A stretch of 64,000 bases of DNA. Source: Arcanobacterium pluranimalium. Its GTDB lineage: Bacteria; Actinomycetota; Actinomycetes; Actinomycetales; Actinomycetaceae. The stretch lies in the NCBI RefSeq assembly GCF_016907845.1, contig NZ_JAFBCS010000001.1, positions 1,178,001 through 1,242,000 of the forward strand, in the 5' to 3' direction. Positions 35,529-45,263 of this stretch are shown one piece after another. Position 1 is the first letter of the stretch. Each line of letters opens with the position of its first letter. The position numbers and the translations under genes are program-made. Under the pieces are notes generated by a model that did not search any database, was not told where the DNA came from, and saw only the letters and a list, made by a program, of their open reading frames with translations.

Positions 35529-35557
35529 TTGCGTCTAGGTGGGTTTCTGCGTAAGAT
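35529..35557 (+). promoter_or_regulatory. Probable promoter of the tRNA-Gln/Glu cluster
   Basis: TTGCGT (35529-35534), 17 bp, TAAGAT (35552-35557) about 37 bp before tRNA-Gln. Confidence 0.45.
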
Positions 35558-35594
35558 AATATTCCGTTGCAGTTCACAAGACTGCAAACCACCA

Positions 35595-35666
35595 TGGGGT
35601 ATGGTGTAATTGGCAGCACGAAGGTTTCTGGTTCCTTTAGTCTAGGTTCGAGTCCTGGTACCCCAG
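35595..35666 (+). tRNA. tRNA-Gln (anticodon CUG)
   Basis: A 72-nt tRNA with acceptor TGGGGTA/TACCCCA, D-arm with AATTGGCAGC, anticodon loop TTCTGGT (CTG) and T-arm AGGTTCGAGTCCT. The closing pair of the anticodon stem is T-T. CCA is not encoded. Confidence 0.92.
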
Positions 35667-35701
35667 CGAAGAAGATGATTCTTCCGCGTTTTTCGCGTTT
35701 G

Positions 35702-35774
35702 GCCCCGTTCGTCTAGCGGCCTAGGACGTCGCCCTCTCACGGCGGTAACACCGGTTCAAATCCGGTACGGGGTA
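35702..35774 (+). tRNA. tRNA-Glu (anticodon CUC), copy 1
   Basis: A 73-nt tRNA with acceptor GCCCCGT/ACGGGGT, anticodon loop CTCTCAC (CTC) on stem TCGCC/GGCGG, and T-arm CCGGTTCAAATCCGG. CCA is not encoded. It is identical to the copy at 35845-35917. Confidence 0.94.
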
Positions 35775-35776
35775 CG

Positions 35777-35811
35777 AATCCTCAATGCTGACTCTGTTGG
35801 TGTTGAGGATT
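35777..35811 (+). terminator. Hairpin between the two tRNA-Glu genes
   Basis: AATCCTCAA (35777-35785) pairs with TTGAGGATT (35803-35811) just after the first tRNA-Glu. It may end or process that transcript; no T-run follows. Confidence 0.4.
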
Positions 35812-35844
35812 ATAAATATCACGACATTGTTCGTGATCATATAG

Positions 35845-35917
35845 GCCCCGTTCGTCTAGCGGCCTAGGACGTCGCCCTCTCACGGCGGTAACACCGGTTC
35901 AAATCCGGTACGGGGTA
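35845..35917 (+). tRNA. tRNA-Glu (anticodon CUC), copy 2
   Basis: Exact duplicate of the tRNA at 35702-35774, 70 bp downstream. The flanks differ, so the duplication is limited to the gene and one or two bases. Confidence 0.94.
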
Positions 35918-35928
35918 CAGCGCACAAG

Positions 35929-35962
35929 GTGGGCTCAAGTTTTGAAACTTGAGCCCACTTTT
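35929..35962 (+). terminator. Terminator of the tRNA cluster
   Basis: GTGGGCTCAAGTTT (35929-35942) pairs perfectly with AAACTTGAGCCCAC (35945-35958), followed by TTTT. A textbook intrinsic terminator 11 bp after the second tRNA-Glu. Confidence 0.85.
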
Positions 35963-35994
35963 CGCGTACCTAGTGCTTGAAGGTTTCGGAAAGT

Positions 35995-36050
35995 TGGGGC
36001 GGTTTTCGCAACTTCTCGATATATGTGCAGTAGTTGCGGGTTTTGCACCA
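35995..36050. repeat. Palindromic intergenic element, copy B
   Basis: TTGGGGCGGTTTTCGCAAC, then TCGATATATGTGCA (36016-36029 approx.), then GTTGCG (36033-36038). The inner arms CGCAAC/GTTGCG pair; the outer right arm has diverged to GGTTTTGCACC. It lies between the tRNA terminator and the dcp hairpin. Confidence 0.7.
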
Positions 36051-36070
36051 AGAATTGCGCTTGATAGCTT

Positions 36071-36115
36071 GTGGTTGGAGCGTACCATTGAGCAAGAATG
36101 GCACGCGCCAACCAC
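36071..36115 (-). terminator. Long hairpin after the M3 peptidase gene
   Basis: GTGGTTGGAGCGTACCATT (36071-36089) pairs with AATGGCACGCGCCAACCAC (36097-36115), 17 of 19 pairs, with a 7-base loop. It begins about 10 bp beyond the peptidase stop codon. No T-run. Confidence 0.65.
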
Positions 36116-36125
36116 GAGCAGAGTT

Positions 36126-38159
36126 TTAAGCTAAGCCACGGCGTTCCAAGATAGCTTCTGGGCGTGGGTCGCGTCCAAGCAAGGCGCGGAAAGATTCCAT
36201 CGGTGGGCGAGAATTTCCTCGCGAGAGAATCTCAGACTTAACCCGTTCGCCAGCTTCGCGATTCAAACCGCCATCGCCGTCAATAGCAGCCGACGTCTTA
36301 AACCAATTCTCAATATCTGCCGCCAATACCTCAGCCCAGATATAGGAATAATAGCCAGCATCGTAGCCGCCACCGAACGTGTGATTGAAATATGTAGAGC
36401 GATAGCGCGGTGGAATCAGCTCACAATCGACTCCGAACTCCTCCAAAGCCACTTTTTCGAAATCCTCGACGCTAGCCGGAATCTCTTGCGAGGAGATACG
36501 GTGCCAAGCTTGATCCAAAAGAGCCGAAGCGAGTAACTCCGTGGTTTCAAAAGCCTGACCAAAGGTCTTTGACTCCGACAGTGCCTTGACGAGGTGCTCG
36601 GGGAGAGGTTCGCCAGTGCGATAGTGCACAGCGTAGCGAGCAAGCACTTGCGGGTTGTAAGCCCACATCTCATTGAGCTGCGACGGTGTTTCCACAAAAT
36701 CGCGCGGAACGTGAGTGCCCGACGTTGAACGATACTTCGTATTCGTCAAGATGCCATGAAGCGCATGGCCAAACTCATGGAATACAGTGATCACGTTGTC
36801 CCAGGTGAGCAGGCATGGCTCACCCTCAGCAGGCTCATCAAAATTGCAGTTATTCATAATGAGTGGCTTCTTACCACTCAAACCTGAACCCGCCACAATC
36901 TCATGCATCCAAGCGCCACCATGCTTGCCCTTACGGCGATAAAAATCGGCTTGGAACAAAGCGATCCCAACGCCGTCTTCATTCACAACTTCCCAGGTGC
37001 GAACACTGGGGAGATAGCCTTTAAGCTCCGGGCGCTCAACAAAATCCAAACCGTAGAGCTCATGGGCGGCAAAGAAAATACCATTTTCCACCACGTTTTC
37101 AAGCGAGAAATACGGTGCCATTGCAGCGTCATCTAGACCCAAGCCAGCTCGAAGTTTCTCCTGGTAGTACGTCCAATCCGCTGCGGAAAATTCCTCAGCT
37201 TGACCCGCATTTTTCGCCATTTGTGCCAGCTTCACCGCTTCGTATTCAGCTGCAGTTACAGCAGGCTTCGCTACCGAAAGTAAAAGCTGCGAGATCGCCT
37301 CAGAATCTTTTGCCATTCCTCGCGCAGCCACAACTTGCGAATGATGTGGATAGCCAAGCAGCTCAGCGCGTTCAGCTCGCAGCCGAGCAATCTTCAACAC
37401 GAGTTCGCGCGTGTCTGAGCTTGCATGCTCGCCCAAGCCACGACTCATAGATGCAGCGAGCAAAGCCGCGCGAGCCGCGGGATTCTCCAGCTCCGTCTGT
37501 ACAGGCTGATTCGTGAAGTTCTCCAACGGGAGACGAACCGTGCCGTCATCGGCAGTGAACGAAGCGATCTTCTCTGCGCTCAAACCTGCCAGGAGCTCCT
37601 GATCTTCTAGAACTAGCTCGTTGTCGCTCATCGCCTGCACGACCCGCTGGCCAAAAGCGATTTCTGCTTCTGAAAGTTTCGCATCGAGTTTGCACAAAGC
37701 ATCCTTCTGCTCTGGCTCAAGTGCCACACCACGCTGTTCGAAGTCGTTGAGCAGTTCTTGGGCATAATGGCGCGTTTCGGAATCCGCGGTGCTCAGATCG
37801 AGCTGGCGTAGGCGTTGATAGATGCGTTCGTCAAGATAAAAAGCGTTGTAGTGCTCAGACATCATCGGTCCGATCTGAGCTTCAACTTTTTCAAACTCTT
37901 CTCCACCAACCGAACTGATCAACGTAAAACCGGTGTTGAGTACCGACTCGAGGAGTTCTCCGGCATTTTCGAGTGCTTCTACAGTATTTTCAACGGTAGG
38001 TGCGCAGGTGGCGGAAGCTATCTGTTCCCAAGCTTCGCGCTCTGCTTTAGCTGCGTATTCAACTGCAGGAACAATATGTTCGGGCTTAATTAGCTCCCAA
38101 TGGGGGAGTTCATAAGGTAAGTCGGATTTCTGTAGTAATGGGTTATTTTCTATGGTCAT
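36126..38159 (-). CDS. M3 family metallopeptidase (oligopeptidase/dipeptidyl carboxypeptidase type)
   Basis: A 677-residue cytosolic zinc peptidase that degrades short peptides. The HExxH motif is in VFHEFGHALHGIL (about 462-474), with the third ligand Glu expected in ETPSQLNEMWAY (about 490-501). The late YIWAEVLAADIENWF is also typical. There is no signal peptide. It stands alone: its end faces the tRNA cluster, and its start is 166 bp from the next leftward gene's 3' end. Confidence 0.94.
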   Translation of the reverse strand: MTIENNPLLQKSDLPYELPHWELIKPEHIVPAVEYAAKAEREAWEQIASATCAPTVENTVEALENAGELLESVLNTGFTLISSVGGEEFEKVEAQIGPMMSEHYNAFYLDERIYQRLRQLDLSTADSETRHYAQELLNDFEQRGVALEPEQKDALCKLDAKLSEAEIAFGQRVVQAMSDNELVLEDQELLAGLSAEKIASFTADDGTVRLPLENFTNQPVQTELENPAARAALLAASMSRGLGEHASSDTRELVLKIARLRAERAELLGYPHHSQVVAARGMAKDSEAISQLLLSVAKPAVTAAEYEAVKLAQMAKNAGQAEEFSAADWTYYQEKLRAGLGLDDAAMAPYFSLENVVENGIFFAAHELYGLDFVERPELKGYLPSVRTWEVVNEDGVGIALFQADFYRRKGKHGGAWMHEIVAGSGLSGKKPLIMNNCNFDEPAEGEPCLLTWDNVITVFHEFGHALHGILTNTKYRSTSGTHVPRDFVETPSQLNEMWAYNPQVLARYAVHYRTGEPLPEHLVKALSESKTFGQAFETTELLASALLDQAWHRISSQEIPASVEDFEKVALEEFGVDCELIPPRYRSTYFNHTFGGGYDAGYYSYIWAEVLAADIENWFKTSAAIDGDGGLNREAGERVKSEILSRGNSRPPMESFRALLGRDPRPEAILERRGLA

Positions 38160-38328
38160 ACAGATATTCTACAGGGTTGAAAATAAAATTTTTCGGCGGG
38201 CCATGTGGGTGACTGACAATGCGTGCCCTAACCCATGCGAATCTTTGGGTATCGATCAATTATTGCGGCATGTGCCCCCAAATCGCCTAAGTTAAGGAAA
38301 GCGCTCGGCTCACTAGCCACTCAATACC

Positions 38329-39477
38329 CTAAGAAAGCAACTGCACCAGCGGACGCGCCACGTCTGACCAGCGCCAATGCTGATCAACCCAAGCATGGCC
38401 AGCAGCTCCCATTGCTTCGGCGCGTTGCGGGTCATCCAACAGGTATTCGAGTGCTTGCGCGATTGCGTCCACTTCGTTGCCATTCACAACGAGACCAGTT
38501 TTACCGTCGATCACGGCTTCTGGCGCGCCACCAGAATCGCCTGCCACCACCGGCAAACCAGCTGCATATGCTTCTAAATACACAATGCCCAAGCCCTCAA
38601 TATCCAAGCCGCCACCACGAGTGCGGCACGGCATAGCAAATACATCGCCAACCGAGTAATGAGCAGCCAATTCTGCATAAGGTACTTCGCCGGTGAAAAT
38701 GATATCGGCGCAAGCTTTCGATTCTGCTGCTAAAGCCTGTAATTTCTCCCCGTAAGGCCCCTTGCCCACGATGAGCAGCTTCGTGCCGGGAAAGCGCTGA
38801 ACGATCCGCTCCCAGGCGAGGATCAGCTTGTCTTGGCCTTTGCGCTCTACCAGGCGCGAAATACACACCACCACTCTTGCGTCTTGCGCAATGCCGTAGC
38901 GGTTGCGCAGGCGCTCCTTAGCGTCGCTATCGAAGGCGAATGCCTCAGGATTGATTGCGCCGTGTAGCTGCATAATTTGTGTGTCACCAATGCAAGGACG
39001 CAAGCGTTTGAGTGTGGCCTGCGTGAGATAGGTGACCACATCGGCGTCGTGGAAAACTTTGCGCAATAACGCACGAGCACCCGGAATCATGGACCACCCG
39101 ATTTCGTGCCCGTGCGTCGTCGAAATGACTTGCTGAGCGCCTGCTTTACGGGCGGCATTCGCCATCAATCCCAAAGGCGCCGCCGCACCAAACCAAACAT
39201 TGTGAACCTCGTGCTCAACGATGAGTTCCTGCATTTTTTTCTGCACCGCAGGGATCGGCAGCATCATCGTACCTGGATAGCGCACCACCGTATACGGAAC
39301 TGAAGCATCGTAACGTGCGGCGGCCTCGGCTCCCGATTCAGACTCAGTATCTGGGGGAGTAGAGGCGTAAACAACGAGCTGAGCGGGATCAAGCTCGCCA
39401 ACAAAGCCCTCCAGGAATGTTTGAATTCCACCTGCACGCGGCGGGAAATCATTGGTCACTAAGAGGGTTTTCTTCAT
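38329..39477 (-). CDS. Glycosyltransferase family 4 (PimB-like mannosyltransferase)
   Basis: A 382-residue GT-B enzyme. The N-terminus KKTLLVTNDFPPRAGGIQTF closely resembles actinobacterial PimB, which adds mannose to phosphatidylinositol mannoside at the inner membrane face. RLVERKGQDKLILAWE (about 200-215) and the C-terminal GLGIVYLEAYAAGLPVVAGDSGGAPEAV bind the nucleotide-sugar. A different GT4 donor or acceptor cannot be excluded. It is 3 bp after the IclR gene, so probably in one transcript with it. Confidence 0.82.
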   Translation of the reverse strand: MKKTLLVTNDFPPRAGGIQTFLEGFVGELDPAQLVVYASTPPDTESESGAEAAARYDASVPYTVVRYPGTMMLPIPAVQKKMQELIVEHEVHNVWFGAAAPLGLMANAARKAGAQQVISTTHGHEIGWSMIPGARALLRKVFHDADVVTYLTQATLKRLRPCIGDTQIMQLHGAINPEAFAFDSDAKERLRNRYGIAQDARVVVCISRLVERKGQDKLILAWERIVQRFPGTKLLIVGKGPYGEKLQALAAESKACADIIFTGEVPYAELAAHYSVGDVFAMPCRTRGGGLDIEGLGIVYLEAYAAGLPVVAGDSGGAPEAVIDGKTGLVVNGNEVDAIAQALEYLLDDPQRAEAMGAAGHAWVDQHWRWSDVARPLVQLLS

Positions 39478-39480
39478 GGT

Positions 39481-40212
39481 TTAGATACCTTCGGTGCGCT
39501 TGAGTACTTCGGTGAGGCGGTTTGCAGCGGTGACGACGGCGGCAGCGTGCTGGCGTCCCGGCTGGCGGCCCATTCGTTCAATTGGTCCCGAGATGGAGAC
39601 GGCGGCAATCACGCGGCCGGAGGGACCGCGTACAGGCGCGGAAATTGATGCCACACCTGCCTCGCGTTCGCCAACCGACTGCGACCAACCGCGGCGTCGG
39701 ACGGCGGAAAGAACGGTGGCAGTGAATTGGGCGCCGTGCAAACCACGATGGAGACGATCTGGTTCTTCCCATGCCAGGAGAATTTGTGCGGCAGAGCCGG
39801 CGAGCATGGAAAGCGTGGCACCAACTGGGATCGAATCGCGCAATCCCATGGCGCGTTCTGCTGCGGCAACACAGATTCGCTGGTCGCCTTGGCGCCGGTA
39901 GAGCTGGGCAGATTCGCCGGTGTGATCGCGAAGTGCAATCAGGACGGGGTTTGCAGCCGCGAGGAGGCGATCTTCGCCAGCCGCGGAAGCGAGTTCAGTT
40001 AGGCGCGGGCCGAGCACGAAACGCCCTTGCATATCGCGGGCAACCAGCCGGTGATGTTCGAGTGCCACAGCTAAGCGGTGTGCTGTTGGCCGTGCTAAAT
40101 GAGTCGCGGTGACGAGTTGGGCAAGCGTCAATGGTCCTGCTTCGAGAGCACCAAGCACCATGGCGGCTTTATCTAATACACCTACACCGCTGCCAGAATC
40201 AATTGCGTCCAT
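39481..40212 (-). CDS. IclR family regulator, NdgR/LtbR type
   Basis: A regulator of about 243 residues. The start at 40212 gives MDAIDSGSGVGVLDKAAMVL, as in the NdgR/LtbR group; the frame extends 7 codons upstream. The winged HTH is LTLAQLVTATHLARPTAHRL (about residues 29-48), followed by an IclR effector domain. Homologues beside leuCD control leucine biosynthesis in Streptomyces and Corynebacterium. Here it is divergent from leuC with 136 bp between, so the same role is likely. Confidence 0.88.
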   Translation of the reverse strand: MDAIDSGSGVGVLDKAAMVLGALEAGPLTLAQLVTATHLARPTAHRLAVALEHHRLVARDMQGRFVLGPRLTELASAAGEDRLLAAANPVLIALRDHTGESAQLYRRQGDQRICVAAAERAMGLRDSIPVGATLSMLAGSAAQILLAWEEPDRLHRGLHGAQFTATVLSAVRRRGWSQSVGEREAGVASISAPVRGPSGRVIAAVSISGPIERMGRQPGRQHAAAVVTAANRLTEVLKRTEGI

Positions 40213-40225
40213 GCAATGATATTGC
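40213..40225. promoter_or_regulatory. Inverted repeat at the IclR-leuC divergent region
   Basis: GCAAT (40213-40217), GAT, ATTGC (40221-40225) directly abuts the regulator's start codon. It could be an autoregulatory operator; the arms are short, so this is tentative. Confidence 0.3.
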
Positions 40226-40348
40226 CATCCCAAACGTTGAGACGCAAGTGTGACACGTAAAAAATTTTACCAGTCTATGTGTAAGAGATACGTATGAACA
40301 CAAGACTTTTAGAAAACTTGCAGAAAACGTACGAAAGAAATAGGGAAA

Positions 40349-41761
40349 ATGGCTCAAACACTCGCTCAAAAAGTGTGGGATCACCACATAGTTAAACGTG
40401 GTAACGACGGTGCGCCAGATTTGTTGTATATCGACCTCCACCTGTGCCACGAAGTCACCAGTCCGCAAGCGTTTGAGGGCTTGCGGATCGCTGGGCGTAA
40501 GGTGCGCAGGCCGGATCTTACGATTGCCACCGAAGATCACAATACGCCAACTCTCAACATTGACCTGCCGATTGCTGACCCGATTTCGCGTATTCAAATC
40601 GACACCTTGCGCAAGAACGCACAGGATTTTGGGGTTCGTATCCATTCGCTCGGCGACGCCGACCAAGGCATCGTGCACGTGGTTGGCCCCCAGCTCGGTC
40701 TCACGCAACCGGGCATGACGATTGTTTGCGGTGATTCGCACACGTCGACGCATGGTGCTTTTGGCGCCTTGGCCTTTGGTATTGGTACCTCAGAAGTAGA
40801 GCATGTGCTCGCCACTCAAACGCTTCCGCTCACTCCTTTCAAGACGATGGCAGTCAATATTCACGGAGAACTCAAACCGGGCACAACCGCCAAAGACATT
40901 ATCTTGGCGGTTATCGCTCAAATCGGCACAAACGGTGGACAAGGCTATGTGCTTGAGTATCGCGGGGAAGCAATCCGCAAGTTGTCGATGGAAGCGCGTA
41001 TGACCATCTGCAACATGTCTATTGAAGCAGGTGCGCGCGCTGGAATGATCGCGCCAGACGACGTTACATTCGAATACATCAAGGGAAAGCCGCATGCGCC
41101 GCAGGGCGAGCAGTGGGATGAAGCCGTTGCCTACTGGCGCACCTTACGTTCGGACGACGACGCCGTGTTCGACGTCGAAGTAGATCTCGACGCTTCCACC
41201 TTGGAACCGTTTGTGACCTGGGGAACGAACCCTGGCCAGGGCGTGCCGATTTCCAGTACTGTTCCTGATCCTGCCGATATTGCGGATGAAACGAAACGAC
41301 ATGCGGCCGAGCGTGCGCTCGAGTACATGGGATTGGTGCCCGGAACTCCGATGAAAGAAATCCCAGTAGACACGGTGTTTATTGGCTCGTGTACAAACGG
41401 GCGCATTGAAGATTTGCGCAGCGTCGCCAAGATTATTGAGGGCAAGAAAAAGGCCGACGGCGTTCGTGTACTTGTGGTACCAGGTTCGGCTCGCGTCCGG
41501 CTACAGGCCGAAGCGGAGGGGCTTGATCTGATCTTCAAAGATTTCGGAGCGGAGTGGCGCAATGCAGGCTGCTCGATGTGCCTGGGAATGAATCCGGACC
41601 AATTGGCGCCAGGTGAGCGCGCGGCGTCGACCTCTAACCGCAACTTTGAGGGGCGGCAAGGAAAAGGCGGACGCACCCACCTCGTTTCTCCACTCGTAGC
41701 TGCCGCAACGGCGATTCGGGGAACTTTGGCAGCGCCGTCGGACTTGTTGGAAACGAACTAG
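40349..41761 (+). CDS. leuC: 3-isopropylmalate dehydratase large subunit
   Basis: With LeuD isomerises 2-isopropylmalate to 3-isopropylmalate in leucine synthesis. The 470-residue aconitase-fold protein has the three [4Fe-4S] cysteines in [12 protein letters not shown] (about residue 350) and [10 protein letters not shown] (about 411-414), plus [19 protein letters not shown] (about 131-149). AGGGAAA precedes the ATG. It is controlled, by inference, by the divergent NdgR-like gene. Confidence 0.97.
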   Translation: MAQTLAQKVWDHHIVKRGNDGAPDLLYIDLHLCHEVTSPQAFEGLRIAGRKVRRPDLTIATEDHNTPTLNIDLPIADPISRIQIDTLRKNAQDFGVRIHSLGDADQGIVHVVGPQLGLTQPGMTIVCGDSHTSTHGAFGALAFGIGTSEVEHVLATQTLPLTPFKTMAVNIHGELKPGTTAKDIILAVIAQIGTNGGQGYVLEYRGEAIRKLSMEARMTICNMSIEAGARAGMIAPDDVTFEYIKGKPHAPQGEQWDEAVAYWRTLRSDDDAVFDVEVDLDASTLEPFVTWGTNPGQGVPISSTVPDPADIADETKRHAAERALEYMGLVPGTPMKEIPVDTVFIGSCTNGRIEDLRSVAKIIEGKKKADGVRVLVVPGSARVRLQAEAEGLDLIFKDFGAEWRNAGCSMCLGMNPDQLAPGERAASTSNRNFEGRQGKGGRTHLVSPLVAAATAIRGTLAAPSDLLETN

Positions 41762-41770
41762 GAGTTAGTG

Positions 41771-42418
41771 GTGCAGATGGAGAAATTTATTTCACACACG
41801 GGCGTTGGAGTGCCGCTACGCCGTTCTAATGTAGACACAGATCAGATCATACCTGCGGTTTATCTCAAGCGAATTTCGCGCACAGGTTTTGAAGATGCGC
41901 TATTTGCGGCTTGGCGAAGTGATCCGAATTTTGTGCTTAACAAGGGAGAATACAAGCATGGCACGGTACTGATTGCCGGGCGAGATTTTGGCACCGGCTC
42001 CTCGCGTGAGCACGCGGTGTGGGCGCTCAAAGACTACGGCTTCAAGGCGGTATTCGCTCCGCGGTTTGCAGATATTTTCCGTGGTAACTCTGGTAAGCAA
42101 GGGTTGCTCGCTGGCGTGGTGAGTCAAGAAGACGTCGAGCAGCTGTGGAAGATTCTCGAAACAGAGCCGGGCACGCAAGTGCAGGTAAATCTCGAGGAGC
42201 GTACGCTGCAAGCTGGCCAATTTACGTGCAGATTTGAGATTGATGACTATACGCGCTGGCGTTTGATGGAAGGTTTGGACGATATTAGTCTAACCTTGCG
42301 CGATGCCGATGCGATTGCGGAATTTGAAGCGAAACGGCAGGTCTTTAAGCCGCAGACGCTTCCGGCCAAGCATCTGCCACCGGTTGACATCGTCTCAGCG
42401 AGACCCGATGAGGCTTAA
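41771..42418 (+). CDS. leuD: 3-isopropylmalate dehydratase small subunit
   Basis: Swivelling-domain partner of LeuC. About 215 residues with [37 protein letters not shown] and [17 protein letters not shown]. The leuC stop forms part of TAGGAG, well spaced for GTG 41771; GTG 41768 and ATG 41777 are alternatives in frame. Confidence 0.96.
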   Translation: MQMEKFISHTGVGVPLRRSNVDTDQIIPAVYLKRISRTGFEDALFAAWRSDPNFVLNKGEYKHGTVLIAGRDFGTGSSREHAVWALKDYGFKAVFAPRFADIFRGNSGKQGLLAGVVSQEDVEQLWKILETEPGTQVQVNLEERTLQAGQFTCRFEIDDYTRWRLMEGLDDISLTLRDADAIAEFEAKRQVFKPQTLPAKHLPPVDIVSARPDEA

Positions 42419-42715
42419 GCGACTGTTTGAGATTTGCGCAGCAGTTCGAGACTTAGGTGGCAGTTCTCGGCTTGCGCAGCTGTGAGATGTTCAAACATCT
42501 GGGTGGAACTCAAACAGCTGGGCGACGCCTAAATACTCGCACAGTGCTCTTAAACCCTGGTACAGGCTTAAACCCTGGCATAATGCGACTCGCAGCTACC
42601 TAAAATTGCGCTACGTGGTAAACTTAGCACTCTGACTGTGCCTCATATCGGTGGTTAGCCTGTATTGTGGTATTCGGTATTCGCTTGAGGGGTTCAAGCG
42701 AAGAAGGAGTAATGA
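42419..42715. other. Intergenic region leuD-murA with degenerate repeats
   Basis: About 297 bp with no gene. CTTAAACCCTGG is repeated at 42549-42560 and 42567-42578 (18-bp period), TTGCGCAGC occurs twice, and AGATGTT-CA-AACATCT forms a small hairpin near 42485-42500. A murA promoter must lie in the last 100 bp. Confidence 0.55.
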
Positions 42716-44035
42716 ATGTCTAGTGGCGTTTTGAAAGTCGTGGGTGGGCATCCACTGCAAGGCGAAATCACGGTGCGTGGCGCGAAGAATTTTGTTTCGA
42801 AGGCCATGGTTGCCGCGCTCCTCACAGAGGAAACGTCCGTTTTACGAAATGTGCCATTGATCCGCGACGTCGATGTGGTGAGTCAATTGCTACGCGCACA
42901 TGGCGCGGAAGTTAACTACGACCAAGAAGCTGGCGTACTTGAGATTACGCCAGGCAAGATTCATCTGCCAGATCCGGCAGAAGTTGAGGCACTTGCGGGA
43001 TCGTCGCGGATTCCGATTCTTTTTTGTGGCCCGTTGCTGCACGCACTAGGTGAGGCATTTATTCCCGATCTGGGTGGATGCCACATCGGGGATCGTCCGG
43101 TTGATTTCCATTTGGCCGTTTTGGAAGATTTTGGTGCCCGCCGTTCGGTTGAAGATTTGGGTTTGCACCTTACGGCTCCCAACGGATTGAAAGCAAAGAA
43201 AGTTCACTTGCCGTATCCCTCCGTGGGTGCCACGGAACAGACTCTTCTCGCCGCAGTTCGTGCGCGCGGCGTTACCGAGTTGACGGGTGCGGCTGTTGAG
43301 CCAGAAATTATGGATCTCATTGCTGTTTTGCAGAAAATGGGTGCTTTGATCACTGTGGACACCGATCGCACGATCCATATTGAGGGCGTGCGTGAGCTGC
43401 ATGGCTACCGGCATACGGCGCTGGCAGATCGCATTGAAGCTGGCTCTTGGGCGTGTGCTGCTCTGGCCACTAAAGGTGATATTACTGTGCGCGGCGCACA
43501 ACAAGAATCGATGATGAATTTCCTCAACGTGTTCCGCAAAGTTGGAGGTAAGTTTGACATTTATGACGACGGTATCCGCTTTTGGCATCCGGGCACGGAG
43601 TTGAAGTCGTTGCCGATTGAAACCGATGTGCACCCTGGATTTATGACTGACTGGCAACAGCCAATGGTTGTGGCATTGACGCAGGCAGTCGGTGTGTCGA
43701 TTGTGCATGAAACGGTTTACGAGAACCGATTTGGTTTCACTGAAGCGCTCAACCAGATGGGTGCTCATATCCAGGTGTACAGCGAGTGCTTGGGCTCAAA
43801 ACAGTGCCGGTTTGGGCGTGAAAATTACTTCCATTCTGCGGTGATTCAAGGCCCTACACACCTCAAAGGTGCAGATATTGAAGTGCCTGATCTGCGTGGC
43901 GGCTTCTCCCATTTGATCGCCGCTTTGGCGGCTGAAGGCGAATCGACGGTGCACGGTATCGATATTATCAACCGTGGGTATGAGCATTTCATGCACAAAT
44001 TGCACGCCCTTGGTGCCAATGTGGAGAAAGCATAA
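42716..44035 (+). CDS. murA: UDP-N-acetylglucosamine 1-carboxyvinyltransferase
   Basis: First committed enzyme of peptidoglycan synthesis: transfers enolpyruvyl from PEP to UDP-GlcNAc. The 439-residue EPSP-synthase fold has VRGAKNFVSKAMVAALL with K24 and GGCHIGDRPVDFH with C122, the residue that fosfomycin attacks in sensitive enzymes. Unlike mycobacterial enzymes with Asp there, this one keeps Cys, so fosfomycin sensitivity would be expected from that residue. AAGGAG lies before the ATG. Confidence 0.95.
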   Translation: MSSGVLKVVGGHPLQGEITVRGAKNFVSKAMVAALLTEETSVLRNVPLIRDVDVVSQLLRAHGAEVNYDQEAGVLEITPGKIHLPDPAEVEALAGSSRIPILFCGPLLHALGEAFIPDLGGCHIGDRPVDFHLAVLEDFGARRSVEDLGLHLTAPNGLKAKKVHLPYPSVGATEQTLLAAVRARGVTELTGAAVEPEIMDLIAVLQKMGALITVDTDRTIHIEGVRELHGYRHTALADRIEAGSWACAALATKGDITVRGAQQESMMNFLNVFRKVGGKFDIYDDGIRFWHPGTELKSLPIETDVHPGFMTDWQQPMVVALTQAVGVSIVHETVYENRFGFTEALNQMGAHIQVYSECLGSKQCRFGRENYFHSAVIQGPTHLKGADIEVPDLRGGFSHLIAALAAEGESTVHGIDIINRGYEHFMHKLHALGANVEKA

Positions 44036-44135
44036 CGGGAGTGGCGGCGCCGCGATTGACACGCTGAGAATCATTGTGATGAGTGAGCTATGTCGATCGT
44101 TTTATTAAAATTTTTACAACGGTAGGATTAATTCC

Positions 44136-45263
44136 ATGACCAACGAATCGCAAAAAATCCGCATTGCCTTGATCTACGGTGGAACCTCAGGTGAGCACCC
44201 GATTTCCTGCGCAACTGCGGGCGCTGTGATGGCAGCGCTCGATAAGGGGCGCTACGACGTCGTCTCTATCGCAATCCGCAAGGACGGAAGCTGGGTGCCG
44301 GGTGAGACAGATCCGGCGAAACTGCAGCTTAATGGGGCATCAACGGAAGTGCCGCCGAGTGATGAGCGCGTAGTTCTATCGCCGGGCGATGGCACGCAGG
44401 AGATTTTGGTGGTATCAGCGGACGACGACGCTCGCGTACTGCGCTCTTTAGGCGCTGTAGACGTTGTGTTTCCGTTGTTGCATGGCCCGTTTGGCGAAGA
44501 CGGGACTATTCAAGGTCTGCTCGACATGGCCAATATTCCTTATGTTGGTTGTGGTGTGTTCGCTTCGGCGGCTGGCATGGACAAAGGCTTCATGAAAGTC
44601 GTATTGGAATCTGCCGGGATTCCGATTGGGCCCTACGTGGTGGCAAATCGGCGCCGCTGGAATACGCAGCGTGCCGAGGTTATTGATGACGTGTCCAAAC
44701 TGCAATTCCCTGTGTTTGTGAAGCCTGCGCGTGCTGGTTCCTCGCTGGGCATTTCGCGTGTGGATACCCTTGATGAGCTTGAAGCTGCTGTGGAGCGTGC
44801 TCACGAAGTTGATCCGAAGGTAGTGATCGAGCAGGGGATTAACGGGCGAGAAATCGAATGTGCGGTGCTCGGCGGGCACGGCGATGAGCCGAGTCGAGCC
44901 GCGATTCTTGGTGAAGTGGTGCTAGCTCAGCAGGATGCGACGTTCTACGATTTTGAACACAAGTACATTGATACTGATGGTTTGCGCATGCAGGTGCCAG
45001 CTGATGTTGATCCGGCAACTGCGGAGCATATGCGGCAGATGGCGGTTAAGGCCTTTGATGCTTTTGAGTGTGAGGGGCTCACTCGCGTTGATTTCTTCTT
45101 GACTGATGCTGGCGATGTGCTGGTCAACGAGATTAATACGATGCCAGGATTTACGCCATTTTCGATGTACCCGGTCATGTGGGAAAAAGCGGGTTTGAGC
45201 TATGTAGAGCTTGTTGATGAGCTCATTTCTTTGGCGTTGGAGCGCGGTACCGGTCTGCACTGA
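44136..45263 (+). CDS. ddl: D-alanine-D-alanine ligase
   Basis: Makes the D-Ala-D-Ala dipeptide for peptidoglycan. The 375-residue ATP-grasp enzyme has YGGTSGEHPISCATAGAV (about 11-28), LLHGPFGEDGTIQGLLDM (about 114-131), FVKPARAGSSLGISRV (about 191-206) and the metal site VNEINTMPGFTPFSMYP (about 335-351). It ends in a Tyr/Phe context typical of D-Ala rather than D-Lac ligases, though I cannot settle this by eye. It lies 100 bp after murA. Confidence 0.95.
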   Translation: MTNESQKIRIALIYGGTSGEHPISCATAGAVMAALDKGRYDVVSIAIRKDGSWVPGETDPAKLQLNGASTEVPPSDERVVLSPGDGTQEILVVSADDDARVLRSLGAVDVVFPLLHGPFGEDGTIQGLLDMANIPYVGCGVFASAAGMDKGFMKVVLESAGIPIGPYVVANRRRWNTQRAEVIDDVSKLQFPVFVKPARAGSSLGISRVDTLDELEAAVERAHEVDPKVVIEQGINGREIECAVLGGHGDEPSRAAILGEVVLAQQDATFYDFEHKYIDTDGLRMQVPADVDPATAEHMRQMAVKAFDAFECEGLTRVDFFLTDAGDVLVNEINTMPGFTPFSMYPVMWEKAGLSYVELVDELISLALERGTGLH

